The notes beneath the pieces were generated by a model that saw nothing but the letters and a program-made list of their open reading frames with translations, did not search any database and was not told the DNA's origin. Of a stretch of DNA of 64,000 bases, positions 43,648 to 51,667 are shown one piece after another. The first letter of the stretch is position 1. Each line of letters begins with the position of its first letter. Origin of the DNA: Sulfoacidibacillus ferrooxidans (lineage in GTDB: Bacteria > Bacillota > Bacilli > Alicyclobacillales > SLC66); contig NZ_JALBUF010000001.1 of assembly GCF_022606465.1 (NCBI RefSeq), positions 558,001 to 622,000 of the forward strand, in the 5' to 3' direction. A program made the translations under genes and the position numbers.

Positions 43648-44871
43648 ATGAAAGCGATTGTATACGACTTTTCCATCACTAAGTACATGGCTGCAAAAAC
43701 ATTTGGCAAACGATATCCAAAGCTCTATTATGGAAAACGATCTGCATTAAGCTTACGCGAGTGGCCCGACCCTAAGGAACCTGGACCACACGAGATTCGT
43801 ATGCGCCCACTTCTTGCTGGAATTTGCGGTACAGATATGGGGGCTATCCTCTATAAATCTTCGCCATCACTCACACCTTTCAATTCTTTCCCAGCCGTTC
43901 TTGGCCATGAAGTAGTGGGCATGGTTGACGCATGTGGTGCAAAAGTCAAAGGGATTGAACCTGGACAGCGCATCTCTGTAGATCCCTTTATCTCTTGTGC
44001 AGTAAGGGGCATCGATCCCCCGTGCCCTGCTTGTGCACAGGGTCTTCACGCCATGTGTCATTACTCTGGTACTAAGCGCGGACTTTCAGAAGGGATGCTC
44101 ATGGGTTTTTGTCGAGACCTTCCAGGGGCTTTTAGTGAACAGTGTACCATCCACGAATCCATGGCTATTCCAGTGCCTAGAGAAATTCCTGATCGCCTCG
44201 CAGTGATGATCGAGCCACTGAGCGTTGGTGTTCATGCTGTTTTACGCAAAGTCCCAGAAGATGGCGAGTCCGTTCTTGTGATTGGGGGTGGAATGATTGC
44301 TTATTCAGTCATCACTGCTCTACGGATGGCAAATAAAAATATTCACATCACCCACCTAAGCTTGTTACCGTATCAACGCGACATGGCAATGACACTGGGA
44401 GCAACCCAAGCGTTCACTACTAAAGAAGAATTATTGAACGATATGGAAGGACGTATAGGCGCAAAAAAGCATCGCCCTGCTATGGGTCGCACTGTTTATT
44501 TGGGCGGATACGCAAAAGTGTATGACTGCATCGGTAGCGAGCAATCACTCGCAGACGCCTTACACTATACGCGTGAGCGTGGTGCGATCATTGTCGTTGG
44601 CACAGCTGGACATATGAGTGATCTGGACTGGACATTTGTGTGGGCAAAGGAGCTAAGTATCATTGGATCGGTAGGTTATGGTCGAGAAACTTGGGAAGGT
44701 GAAACAGTCTCTACTCATGCCATTACCCTGCAGATGCTTATGCAGCAAGAAAATGCACAACTTGTTAAACTTGTCACTCATGAGTACTCATTAGATCATT
44801 ATGAGCAGGCGATCATTGCAAATATCGAAAGAGCAAAGTACCAATCTATTAAAACGGTTTTTACAATATAA
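43648..44871 (+). CDS. Zinc-binding medium-chain alcohol dehydrogenase-type oxidoreductase
   Basis: 407-residue MDR protein. Catalytic zinc ligands: CGTD (LAGICGTDMGAI) and GHEVVG; the structural zinc loop shows C-x-x-C-type cysteines in CAVRGIDPPCPACAQGLHAMC. The NAD-binding Rossmann motif is VLVIGGGMIAYS; later YDCIGSEQSLADAL. The N-terminal extension (FSITKYMAAKTFGKRYPKL) is longer than in standard alcohol dehydrogenases. ATG 43648 follows GGGAGGAACTAC. Coupled to the MBL-fold gene, so it may act on a related compound. The product does not match threonine or sorbitol dehydrogenase closely enough to name. Confidence 0.87.
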   Translation: MKAIVYDFSITKYMAAKTFGKRYPKLYYGKRSALSLREWPDPKEPGPHEIRMRPLLAGICGTDMGAILYKSSPSLTPFNSFPAVLGHEVVGMVDACGAKVKGIEPGQRISVDPFISCAVRGIDPPCPACAQGLHAMCHYSGTKRGLSEGMLMGFCRDLPGAFSEQCTIHESMAIPVPREIPDRLAVMIEPLSVGVHAVLRKVPEDGESVLVIGGGMIAYSVITALRMANKNIHITHLSLLPYQRDMAMTLGATQAFTTKEELLNDMEGRIGAKKHRPAMGRTVYLGGYAKVYDCIGSEQSLADALHYTRERGAIIVVGTAGHMSDLDWTFVWAKELSIIGSVGYGRETWEGETVSTHAITLQMLMQQENAQLVKLVTHEYSLDHYEQAIIANIERAKYQSIKTVFTI

Positions 44872-44876
44872 ACATG

Positions 44877-44921
44877 CGAAGAGAGGATATGGGATGTACT
44901 CCGTTGATCCCCTCTTCGTTT
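44877..44921. terminator. Bidirectional terminator
   Basis: Arms CGAAGAGAGGAT (44877-44888) and ATCCCCTCTTCG (44907-44918), one mismatch, followed by TTT. It lies between the alcohol dehydrogenase (+) and the DsbA-family gene (-). Confidence 0.7.
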
Positions 44922-44930
44922 GCAATCAAC

Positions 44931-45554
44931 CTACATTTCACTAGATCCCCTTGCTACCTTGGTCAAGACGTCTCGAAATACCTCAATAGGCTGTGCCCCA
45001 ACCAGTTTAAAACGATTTGCAACAATAAACGTTGGTGTTCCCGTTACTTGAAACTTTATTGCTGCCTGCCGTGCCTCTTCTAACCGCGACTCATAACGCG
45101 AGTCACTCAAGGCCTGCTCTATCTCTTTGCGATGAAGTCCCACTGATTCGCCAATTGCAAGGAGTATAGACTGATCACCAATATCTTTACCATCCGTAAA
45201 ATACGCATGAAAAATTGCATCGTGGAACTCGTGAAATACCCCTTGATCGCGCGCAAACTCAGATACTTCAATCGCCATTTTGGAATTAGACAATAGCGTA
45301 AGATGACCAAACTTCACCCCATATGGTTGACCCATTTGCCGGAGCCGATCCACCATGGCCTGCGCCGATGCAGCAGAAAACCGCTCAGCTAAACTCATCC
45401 CCTGTAAAGGTGTGTCTGGATGAATTTCGTAATTGATCCATTCATCCTCAATATCAAATTCTTTTTTTAACGCTTGGACAACACCGCTGCCCACATAACA
45501 AAACGGTCATATATAATCTGAAAAAATCCGTATTTGTATACTCGTGATGGCCAT
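44931..45554 (-). CDS. DsbA/FrnE-family thiol oxidoreductase with in-frame TGA at the active-site Cys
   Basis: The frame from ATG 45554 reads MAITSIQIRIFSDYI, then TGA (45509-45507), then PFCYVGSGVVQALKKEF and on to the stop at 44931; about 207 residues counting the TGA. FrnE-type proteins have FSDYxCPxCYxG here, so the TGA stands at the first Cys of the CPFC motif. The rest of the fold is intact: LLSNSKMAIEVSEFARDQG, HEFHDAIFHAYFTDGKDIG, and the cis-Pro block VTGTPTFIVANRF. A hairpin just after the TGA fits a bacterial SECIS. The gene is either a selenoprotein (U in place of C) or a recent nonsense mutant; a GTG at 45494 could yield an inactive truncated protein. Start could also be ATG 45578. 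Confidence 0.72.
45475..45493 (-). promoter_or_regulatory. Possible bacterial SECIS hairpin after the in-frame TGA
   Basis: On the minus strand UGGGCA pairs with UGUCCA (6 bp, one G-U) around the 7-base loop GCGGUGU. The first loop base is G and lies 20 bases after the UGA, inside the usual 16-37 base range. Short stems like this occur by chance, so the evidence is moderate. Confidence 0.4.
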
Positions 45555-45650
45555 CCCCTCACATTTGTAATTATTCATCTTATGACTATCATACACTCAC
45601 ACCGTACTCACTACAATGTGGATCGACTCGTACTCGTCCATCTTGTTTAG
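45555..45650. other. Intergenic, no gene seen
   Basis: Together with the element at 45651-45818 this makes up a 351-base gap between the FrnE-family gene and the ATP-grasp operon. No credible frame with a ribosome binding site was found in the part from 45555. Confidence 0.6.
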
Positions 45651-45818
45651 TTTATAAGAGCCTGTTCAAAAAGGGGGCAGGTAAGAACCGCGCAGTGCAA
45701 GGAAGCGAGCCATGAATGTGGACTGAGCGTACGTTTTGGGTACGTGAGGGAGCGTTCTTGGCGCTGACGCTGCCATGCGCCGGGGAGTTCTGACCCCTTT
45801 TTGAACAACCTCTATAAA
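45651..45818. mobile_element. 168-bp MITE-like element
   Basis: Terminal inverted repeats of about 28 bases: the left end begins TTTATAAGAG and continues TGTTCAAAAAGGGG; the right end, complemented, begins TTTATAGAG and continues TGTTCAAAAAGGGG. The interior is GC-rich with small palindromes and no coding capacity. TATA sequences flank both ends, possibly the target duplication. It is a non-autonomous element that a full-length relative elsewhere could mobilise. Only this one copy is in the window. Confidence 0.7.
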
Positions 45819-45905
45819 AAACTTTACCTTCCGAATCATCACTCTTCACGGATATACTAAATTCATGTAGAATAGATAGAAAATTAATATAAAGGGGGGC
45901 GTCGT

Positions 45906-47354
45906 GTGTTCGAAGGGTACGTACGAGATACATTCTACGATGAGATGCTTTGTGATGACAATCAGCCACGCCCACCCTATCGCCGCTATTATGAGTTGCT
46001 TTCGCGCTTTCCAAAAGAAATTTTTGCGGCACGACACGATGCTGCAAAACAACTTTTTTTACGTCAGGGCATTACATATACCATGTATGATAACGCTCTT
46101 GGTGTAGAGCGCACACTACCCTTTGATCTTGTTCCTCGCATTATCCCTTCAGCAGAGTGGCATCACATTGAACGGGGCCTGATTCAACGAGTGACCGCGC
46201 TCAATGAATTTTTGAAAGACATCTACTCCACGCAATATATCATTCGAGATCATATCATTAGCCGTCAGACAGTGTATGCTTCTCCAGATTTTCAACTGGA
46301 GATGATGAATGTGCCTGTACCCAAAGGCATTCATACGGTGTTATCTGGGATTGATCTCATCCGCAATGAACAGGGTGGATATCAGGTTCTTGAAGATAAC
46401 TTGCGAATTCCTTCTGGCATTTCTTACGCCTACAAAAACCGAAATATGATGAAACGTGTTTTTGCTGAAGCTTTTTCATCATATCATGTAGCCCCACTTG
46501 AACCTTTCATGAAAAAGTTAGGGGATACTTTTGCCTATTTATCACCGCGTCAAATCCCACAGCCAACAGTCGTTCTTTTGACACCTGGGCGCTTTAACTC
46601 CGCCTTTTTCGATCACTCATTTCTTGCTCAAAGCATGGGTATTGAACTCGTTGAAGGTAGTGATCTGATCGTGATTAACCAAATTGTATACATGCGCACC
46701 ACAAGTGGATTGCGACAAGTTGACGTCATCTATCGCAGACTTGACGACGGATATCTAGATCCCCTCTCCTTTAACTTAGATTCGCTCATTGGCGTTCCCG
46801 GACTATTTGATGCATATCGCGCCGGTAACGTGGCCATCGCAAACCCATGGGGTAATGGTGTAGCTGATGATAAACTTATCTACTCCTATGTTCCCGACTT
46901 TATCCGCTATTATCTAAACGAAGACCCAATTTTACCAAATGTCATAACTTATCGCCTGACCAAAGATAACGAACGGCAACACGTGATTGAAAACATCGAA
47001 GATATGGTTATTAAACCGACAAATGCATCAGGTGGAGCAGGACTGTTTTTTGGATATGCTGCCACTCGTGCAGAATGCGAAGACATGCAACGAATCATAC
47101 AAAAAGAACCACGCAATTTTATTGCACAGCCACTCATCTCATTATCTCGTCACCCCACCTGGATGGATGGAGACTTTGAACCTTGTCCAATCGACTTGCG
47201 CCCATTTGTGGCATTTGGTGAAACACTTCATGTTTTACCTGGTGGACTAACGAGAGTGGCACTTGAGCGCGGATCATGTGTAGTCAACTCATCCCGTGGC
47301 GGCGGTGCAAAGGATACATGGATCGTTGTGGGGGAGGGGGAACCTACATGTTAA
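45906..47354 (+). CDS. Circularly permuted ATP-grasp type protein (DUF404/DUF407)
   Basis: 482-residue predicted ATP-dependent ligase. Family blocks are clear: YDEMLCDDNQPRPPYRRYYE at the N terminus, QGITYTMYDN, RIIPSAEWHHIERGLIQR, GIDLIRNEQGGYQVLEDNLR, SGISYAYKNR, and DMVIKPTNASGGAGLFFG near the C terminus (ATP-binding Lys/Gly loop). Starts at TTG or GTG-type codon near 45906 after AAAGGGGGGCG. First gene of a three-gene operon with alpha-E and transglutaminase-like proteins; this triad recurs in many bacteria and has been proposed to make or modify a small peptide or amide-linked product. Biochemical role is unknown. Confidence 0.88.
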   Translation: MFEGYVRDTFYDEMLCDDNQPRPPYRRYYELLSRFPKEIFAARHDAAKQLFLRQGITYTMYDNALGVERTLPFDLVPRIIPSAEWHHIERGLIQRVTALNEFLKDIYSTQYIIRDHIISRQTVYASPDFQLEMMNVPVPKGIHTVLSGIDLIRNEQGGYQVLEDNLRIPSGISYAYKNRNMMKRVFAEAFSSYHVAPLEPFMKKLGDTFAYLSPRQIPQPTVVLLTPGRFNSAFFDHSFLAQSMGIELVEGSDLIVINQIVYMRTTSGLRQVDVIYRRLDDGYLDPLSFNLDSLIGVPGLFDAYRAGNVAIANPWGNGVADDKLIYSYVPDFIRYYLNEDPILPNVITYRLTKDNERQHVIENIEDMVIKPTNASGGAGLFFGYAATRAECEDMQRIIQKEPRNFIAQPLISLSRHPTWMDGDFEPCPIDLRPFVAFGETLHVLPGGLTRVALERGSCVVNSSRGGGAKDTWIVVGEGEPTC

Positions 47355-48379
47355 GTCGCATCGCAGAATCGATGTACTGGATGGCTCGATATTTGGAGCG
47401 TGCAGAAAATCATGCCCGTTTATTAAAAGTACAAAAGGTCAATTCACTCGGATTAGTTGAGGATATGATCACGAATTCAGGCTGGGATACTATTCTTGAT
47501 ATCAACGGATATATGAACGTGTTTACACATCGTTTTCCCGAACGAACACCAGACAACATCTGTACATTCATGGTTTCATCAATCGATAACCCAAATTCTG
47601 TGCTCTCTTGTATTAAACAAGCGCGAGAAAATGCCCGAGCAGTTCAAGAACGGCTATCCTCTGAAATATGGGAAGCATTCAATGAATTTTACTGGGATTT
47701 TCTAGACTTCCAGCGCCACACAATCAATATGAATGACAGTTTGCAGGATCTCTTTTCTTTCGTTCGCAACTACTGTTTTCGAATTATTGGCGCACTTCAC
47801 GTGTGTATGCCGCGATCTGAGGAATACGATTTTTTCCGTTTAGGATTGTATTTAGAACGAGCGGAGCAAACCTCTCGTATCCTTGATGTGCGCTACCATT
47901 TAACGGTTCGTACACCAGGTGAACAGCCCCTTGTCGACACGCATCATTGGATTAATATCTTGCGTTCCACATACGCTTATGAAGCTTTTTTGAAACGCCA
48001 TCAATCTCGCTTTACTCAAGATCATGTCATCGAATTCCTGCTACTTGACGCAGAGTTTCCTCGCTCCATTCAGTACACTATCACTATGGTTAACCAGGCG
48101 TTGAATCACTTATTACAAAGCGAGGATCACGCCAAACATCCGCTTTTGCGCACGGTCGGGAAAATTCGATTGGAACTCCAGTATACAGCTGTAAACGAAT
48201 TATTGAATGAAGGATTACACAATTATTTACTTGCGTTTCAAGCGCGTTGTTTTCAAATTGGAGACCTTATTAACCAATCATTCTTTTCCCAGGAGTTGAC
48301 TGATTATGCCAACAATCTACCGTTTGCAGCACAACACAAAGTATACATACGAAACACCAGCACGCGAATTGACGAATGA
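47348..48379 (+). CDS. Alpha-E domain protein (DUF403)
   Basis: About 343-residue all-helical protein. The alpha-E hallmark is at the N terminus: MLSRIAESMYWMARYLERAENHAR, then SIDNPNSVLSCIKQARENAR and FFRLGLYLERAEQTSRILDV repeating the YLERAE motif. ATG 47348 is chosen since GGGGGAGGGGG lies 6-9 bases upstream; it overlaps the ATP-grasp stop (ATGTTAA). The 3' end overlaps the transglutaminase gene by 74 bp, an unusually long overlap. Function is unknown; the family always travels with the permuted ATP-grasp gene and is thought to act with it. Confidence 0.88.
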   Translation: MLSRIAESMYWMARYLERAENHARLLKVQKVNSLGLVEDMITNSGWDTILDINGYMNVFTHRFPERTPDNICTFMVSSIDNPNSVLSCIKQARENARAVQERLSSEIWEAFNEFYWDFLDFQRHTINMNDSLQDLFSFVRNYCFRIIGALHVCMPRSEEYDFFRLGLYLERAEQTSRILDVRYHLTVRTPGEQPLVDTHHWINILRSTYAYEAFLKRHQSRFTQDHVIEFLLLDAEFPRSIQYTITMVNQALNHLLQSEDHAKHPLLRTVGKIRLELQYTAVNELLNEGLHNYLLAFQARCFQIGDLINQSFFSQELTDYANNLPFAAQHKVYIRNTSTRIDE

Positions 48380-49154
48380 AATCACCCTCACTCCTGGACA
48401 ATTTCCTGGACAAACGGTTCTTCATCATGAAATTCGAACACTTCCAAGTTCACGGCCCTTTTATCACTCCGATGTATTTCGCAATCAATCTCAGACCTTT
48501 TACATTCCAACGTCTGTTTTGCAATTAACTGTAAGAGCCGATAGTTTAGTACTCGTGAATCGCGCGCCCACATTCCCAGAGATCATGTGGGGAAAATCAG
48601 ACTATGCAAAAGGCGATATCCAAGAAAAGTACTACTTATATGTAATGCCCACTCATTACTGCTATCCAATACCTGAACTCTCTGAGTGGCTCGGTACCCT
48701 ATGGGAAGATGCAACAGATCTCTCTGCATTCCTCCTCACTCTTACAAAAAAAATTAAGGAGCAGTTTCAATACGTTCCAGGTGCCACAGATGTAGAGTCT
48801 GATGTACAAGCTTTTTATAAGCTAAGGGCAGGTGTATGCCAAGATTTCACTCACTGGATGTTAGCTGCACTACGCTCGCTTGGCATTCCATGTCGCTATG
48901 TTAGTGGGTATATTTATGATCGTGCCGGCGTATTGCTAGGTACCCAAGCGATGCATGCTTGGGTGGATGTCCTCGTTCATGACGATACATGGGTTGGACT
49001 TGATCCTACAAATGGCTGCATCGCTGGAGAATCACATGTGTATCTGAGCGTGGGCCGCGATTATCGCGATATCGTTCCAATTAAAGGTGTATATAAAGGT
49101 ACACTACAGACGATGGAAGTTGACGTCAAAGTTCAAATTAACTCACAATCTTGA
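48306..49154 (+). CDS. Transglutaminase-like protease/transferase
   Basis: 282 residues with an N-terminal bacterial transglutaminase-associated beta domain (YRLQHNTKYTYETPARELTNE) and a C-terminal papain-like transglutaminase core. The catalytic triad is complete: Cys178 in AGVCQDFTHW, His217 in MHAWVDV and Asp233 in LDPTNG. Third gene of the operon; its start lies inside the alpha-E gene (74-bp overlap), with CAGGAGTTGA just before ATG 48306. It may cleave or cross-link the product of the ATP-grasp ligase, as suggested for this gene set; no substrate has been shown. Confidence 0.9.
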   Translation: MPTIYRLQHNTKYTYETPARELTNEITLTPGQFPGQTVLHHEIRTLPSSRPFYHSDVFRNQSQTFYIPTSVLQLTVRADSLVLVNRAPTFPEIMWGKSDYAKGDIQEKYYLYVMPTHYCYPIPELSEWLGTLWEDATDLSAFLLTLTKKIKEQFQYVPGATDVESDVQAFYKLRAGVCQDFTHWMLAALRSLGIPCRYVSGYIYDRAGVLLGTQAMHAWVDVLVHDDTWVGLDPTNGCIAGESHVYLSVGRDYRDIVPIKGVYKGTLQTMEVDVKVQINSQS

Positions 49155-49175
49155 TGGATGAATGCTACACACATA

Positions 49176-51239
49176 TCAACCGATTACTTTCCATATTTTA
49201 CCTCCATCTGTCGTGTGCAGTAAAGCATCGTTCATTGAAAGCATCCAACCATCCTTTGCATTAACAAATTGCATGGTAGCGGGGGATGGCCATTGTGAAG
49301 GTGCAAAGTTATAGTTCGTCCACTCGCGACCACCGTCAGTCGTCTGAAAGTAACTTTGCCCATTTTGTCCCAGAATCCAAGCAATATCTCCAAAAGATCC
49401 GACCCAGTTGCCCGCTTCTGCGTCGATCAGCGTATGCAATGTAGGGGCTACATTCTGCTGCGCTAGTGCATCCTGTGCAGTTGCAAGATTTATCGCAGAA
49501 AACATCTTCCATTGAACCCCACCATTTGTCGTCACTTCCGTACGATTAGGATAAAATTGACTCATGGCAAAACCGATATTCTTATTTGCAAAGTATACCG
49601 TATCATATCCGCCCATGACCTGTGGTAAGTCAACTTCTGCAAATGATTTCCCGCCATTCTGCGTATGATACACTTGACCATCCCTATCAGCTACAAAACC
49701 ATCTGTTGGCGTAGGAAATGATATGGGAGAAGGAGACACATTGCCGTAGTCTCTTCCTTGCAGTTGAAGTGGGAGATTACCCACCTGCGTCCATGTGTGC
49801 CCGCTGTTTGCAGTGATTAGTACTGCGCCCGAATCTCCTGGCAATCCTAATCCGTATCCGAGTGTAGCATCAACAAATGAAATGCCTTCTGTGGGTGTGG
49901 CATGACCTGTGACATATACAGGTCTCCATGTCTGCCCACCATCCGTTGTGTGCAATAAAGTACTCGGTCCAGCAAATCCTCCATCTACAAGCCAGCCATC
50001 CGTAGCACTTGGGAAGGAGAGTGAGTGAAACGTAGGGATCCCTTGAACACCTGTGATTGTATGAGACTTCGTCCAATGTGCCCCACCATCTGACGTTGCC
50101 TCCATAGATACAGTCCCCATCCCACATGCTGGACACTCCCCAATAACCACTGCAGAAGATGAGCCGATGGCCGCCATTGGTCCAGGATCGAATCCAGGGC
50201 CCACGGGAACATGCTTTACACCTCCAGGAGCTGGTCCTGCACCTGCTGTCGATAGCGCAAGCACAGGGGTAAACGAGTTGCCGTTTGTCGAATGAAACAC
50301 CGTATATGATTGTTGACTCATGCCTCCCATGCCTGCAACTAAAAACCAAACATTGCTACTATTAACCACGCGAATTTGTGCAAAGTCAAACCCACTTGGC
50401 AAATCAGCAATGGCCGTTGTCCAAGTCATGCCACTATTGGTCGTGTGATATAACACACCTGCATAAGAATACATCCACCCATTGTTAGGTCCTGCAAATC
50501 CTATTTCTAATGCTGCACTAGGTACATGTACAATGGTCCAATGTTGTCCCCCATCTTCCGTTCGCAATAGTCGCGTGTTACCAATGTTTGCATTGCCTAC
50601 AATGGCATACCCTATCTTTGCTGTTAAAAAATCTACTCGATGAACGCTCCCCGGGACTGATATGTAGTGCCAAGTTGCTCCACCATTAATAGTACTCATT
50701 ATTTTCCTTGTGGCTGTTCCATGTAACGATGATCCAATAGCAAATACATCTGATGGATTCAGTGCATCGATACTCTGGATGCTTTGCAATCCGCGATACT
50801 GCACAGAAAAATGTGCACCTCCATCCGTCGTATGCCACAAGACACCTTGCCCACCAACCCATCCATCAGTTGCATTGACAAATGTAACTGTATTAAGTTG
50901 TGCACCATTCACAGCATGGTGCACACTAGCAGAAACAGTAGGTGTCATATGAGCTCCTGGCGATCCACCAGCCACATTGGCCTGCTTCCATTGACTCACC
51001 ACTTCTGCAGCAGTCACAGATGGTGAGGGTCCGAGATCGTTAATTGTCGTTTCATTCAATGATTTGACTCCATGCGTTGTAGTGCCTGCTTGTTTTGTTA
51101 TCGGACTTTTGCCCTGTACATGTGTTCCAACATCCGTATTATTTTTCGCAAGTGCTTGACTTGATGAAACACCACAACCTGCTAAAATCGCAGAAAGCCC
51201 TAATAGTACAGTCATTGTCCACATCCGTAACGCTTTCAT
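49176..51239 (-). CDS. Asp-box (YCF48/BNR-like) beta-propeller lipoprotein
   Basis: Large lipid-anchored surface protein of about 687 residues. Signal peptide MKALRMWTMTVLLGLSAI, lipobox LAGC (Cys 22). After a Ser/Thr/Lys-rich spacer it carries about 11 Asp-box motifs of the form TxDGGxxW, for example HTTDGGAHF, RTEDGGQHW, HTTNSGMTW, HTTDGGQTW, QTTDGGREW and HTTDGGKIW, giving probably two stacked propellers. Related to photosystem assembly factor YCF48-type and sortilin-like repeats. ATG 51239 follows AAGGGG; the frame from 51281 lacks support. The role is unknown; binding of polysaccharide or protein at the cell surface is plausible. A Gly/Pro/Met-rich loop (GPAPGGVKHVPVGPGFDPGP) sits mid-protein. 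Confidence 0.87.
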   Translation of the reverse strand: MKALRMWTMTVLLGLSAILAGCGVSSSQALAKNNTDVGTHVQGKSPITKQAGTTTHGVKSLNETTINDLGPSPSVTAAEVVSQWKQANVAGGSPGAHMTPTVSASVHHAVNGAQLNTVTFVNATDGWVGGQGVLWHTTDGGAHFSVQYRGLQSIQSIDALNPSDVFAIGSSLHGTATRKIMSTINGGATWHYISVPGSVHRVDFLTAKIGYAIVGNANIGNTRLLRTEDGGQHWTIVHVPSAALEIGFAGPNNGWMYSYAGVLYHTTNSGMTWTTAIADLPSGFDFAQIRVVNSSNVWFLVAGMGGMSQQSYTVFHSTNGNSFTPVLALSTAGAGPAPGGVKHVPVGPGFDPGPMAAIGSSSAVVIGECPACGMGTVSMEATSDGGAHWTKSHTITGVQGIPTFHSLSFPSATDGWLVDGGFAGPSTLLHTTDGGQTWRPVYVTGHATPTEGISFVDATLGYGLGLPGDSGAVLITANSGHTWTQVGNLPLQLQGRDYGNVSPSPISFPTPTDGFVADRDGQVYHTQNGGKSFAEVDLPQVMGGYDTVYFANKNIGFAMSQFYPNRTEVTTNGGVQWKMFSAINLATAQDALAQQNVAPTLHTLIDAEAGNWVGSFGDIAWILGQNGQSYFQTTDGGREWTNYNFAPSQWPSPATMQFVNAKDGWMLSMNDALLHTTDGGKIWKVIG

Positions 51240-51408
51240 GTCAGATGCCCCTTTCACTCGCCTTGTCAAAGTTCGCACCACTCCAACTCACATAAAACAT
51301 GACTGAATTGATGACATGTACAGCATATATCTACACTCATTCTATGCGAACTCTAGGTAACCCCACAAGTTGACCCATAAAATAAAGCAAATAATAATAA
51401 AACAGATG

Positions 51409-51437
51409 TTGTTTTTATCTTTCTGTTATAGTACAAT
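51409..51437 (+). promoter_or_regulatory. Sigma-A promoter of the 43-residue zinc-finger gene
   Basis: -35 TTGTTT (51409-51414), 17-base spacer, -10 TACAAT (51432-51437). Transcription starts near 51444 and the ATG is at 51477. Confidence 0.6.
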
Positions 51438-51476
51438 ACTTGTAATATAAATCGACACTACTTAGGAGGGAATACC

Positions 51477-51608
51477 ATGCAAGAGATGGATCAACAGTCA
51501 CCGACTGAGGACTTACAACAGATGTGTGGCATGTGTGGAAACGAATTGCTGCCGTATGATTGGCACTACCAAGAGTGTGATCGCTGCCTAACACAAACAC
51601 CAGAGTAA
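51477..51608 (+). CDS. 43-residue zinc-ribbon-like protein
   Basis: Too short for usual gene calls, but well supported: promoter at 51409, AGGAGGG 7 bases before ATG 51477, and a perfect-looking terminator after the stop. The product starts MQEMDQQSPTEDLQQ and carries two Cys pairs, MCGMCGNEL and ECDRCLTQ, separated by LPYDWHYQ, the spacing of a compact zinc ribbon. No family name can be given. It lies in the gap between two leftward lipoprotein genes, on the opposite strand, and is a genuine monocistronic unit by its signals. Confidence 0.75.
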   Translation: MQEMDQQSPTEDLQQMCGMCGNELLPYDWHYQECDRCLTQTPE

Positions 51609-51610
51609 AA

Positions 51611-51667
51611 CTCGTACAAACCAAAGGGACGCTACATAGTATGTAGCGTCCCTTTGGTTTGCACGAG
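51611..51667. terminator. Strong hairpin between convergent genes
   Basis: 26-base arms with one mismatch around a TAGTA loop; inner arm ACCAAAGGGACGCTACA, complement TGTAGCGTCCCTTTGGT. It ends at the base before the cyclophilin stop codon, so serves both strands. Confidence 0.85.

Noticed and set aside
45652-46047. 131-codon minus-strand frame
   Set aside because: Spans the MITE-like element and the start of the ATP-grasp gene with no ribosome binding site and no recognisable domain.
49870-50349. 159-codon minus-strand frame
   Set aside because: Shadow frame within the Asp-box lipoprotein; Cys/Trp-rich composition typical of out-of-frame translation of its repeats.
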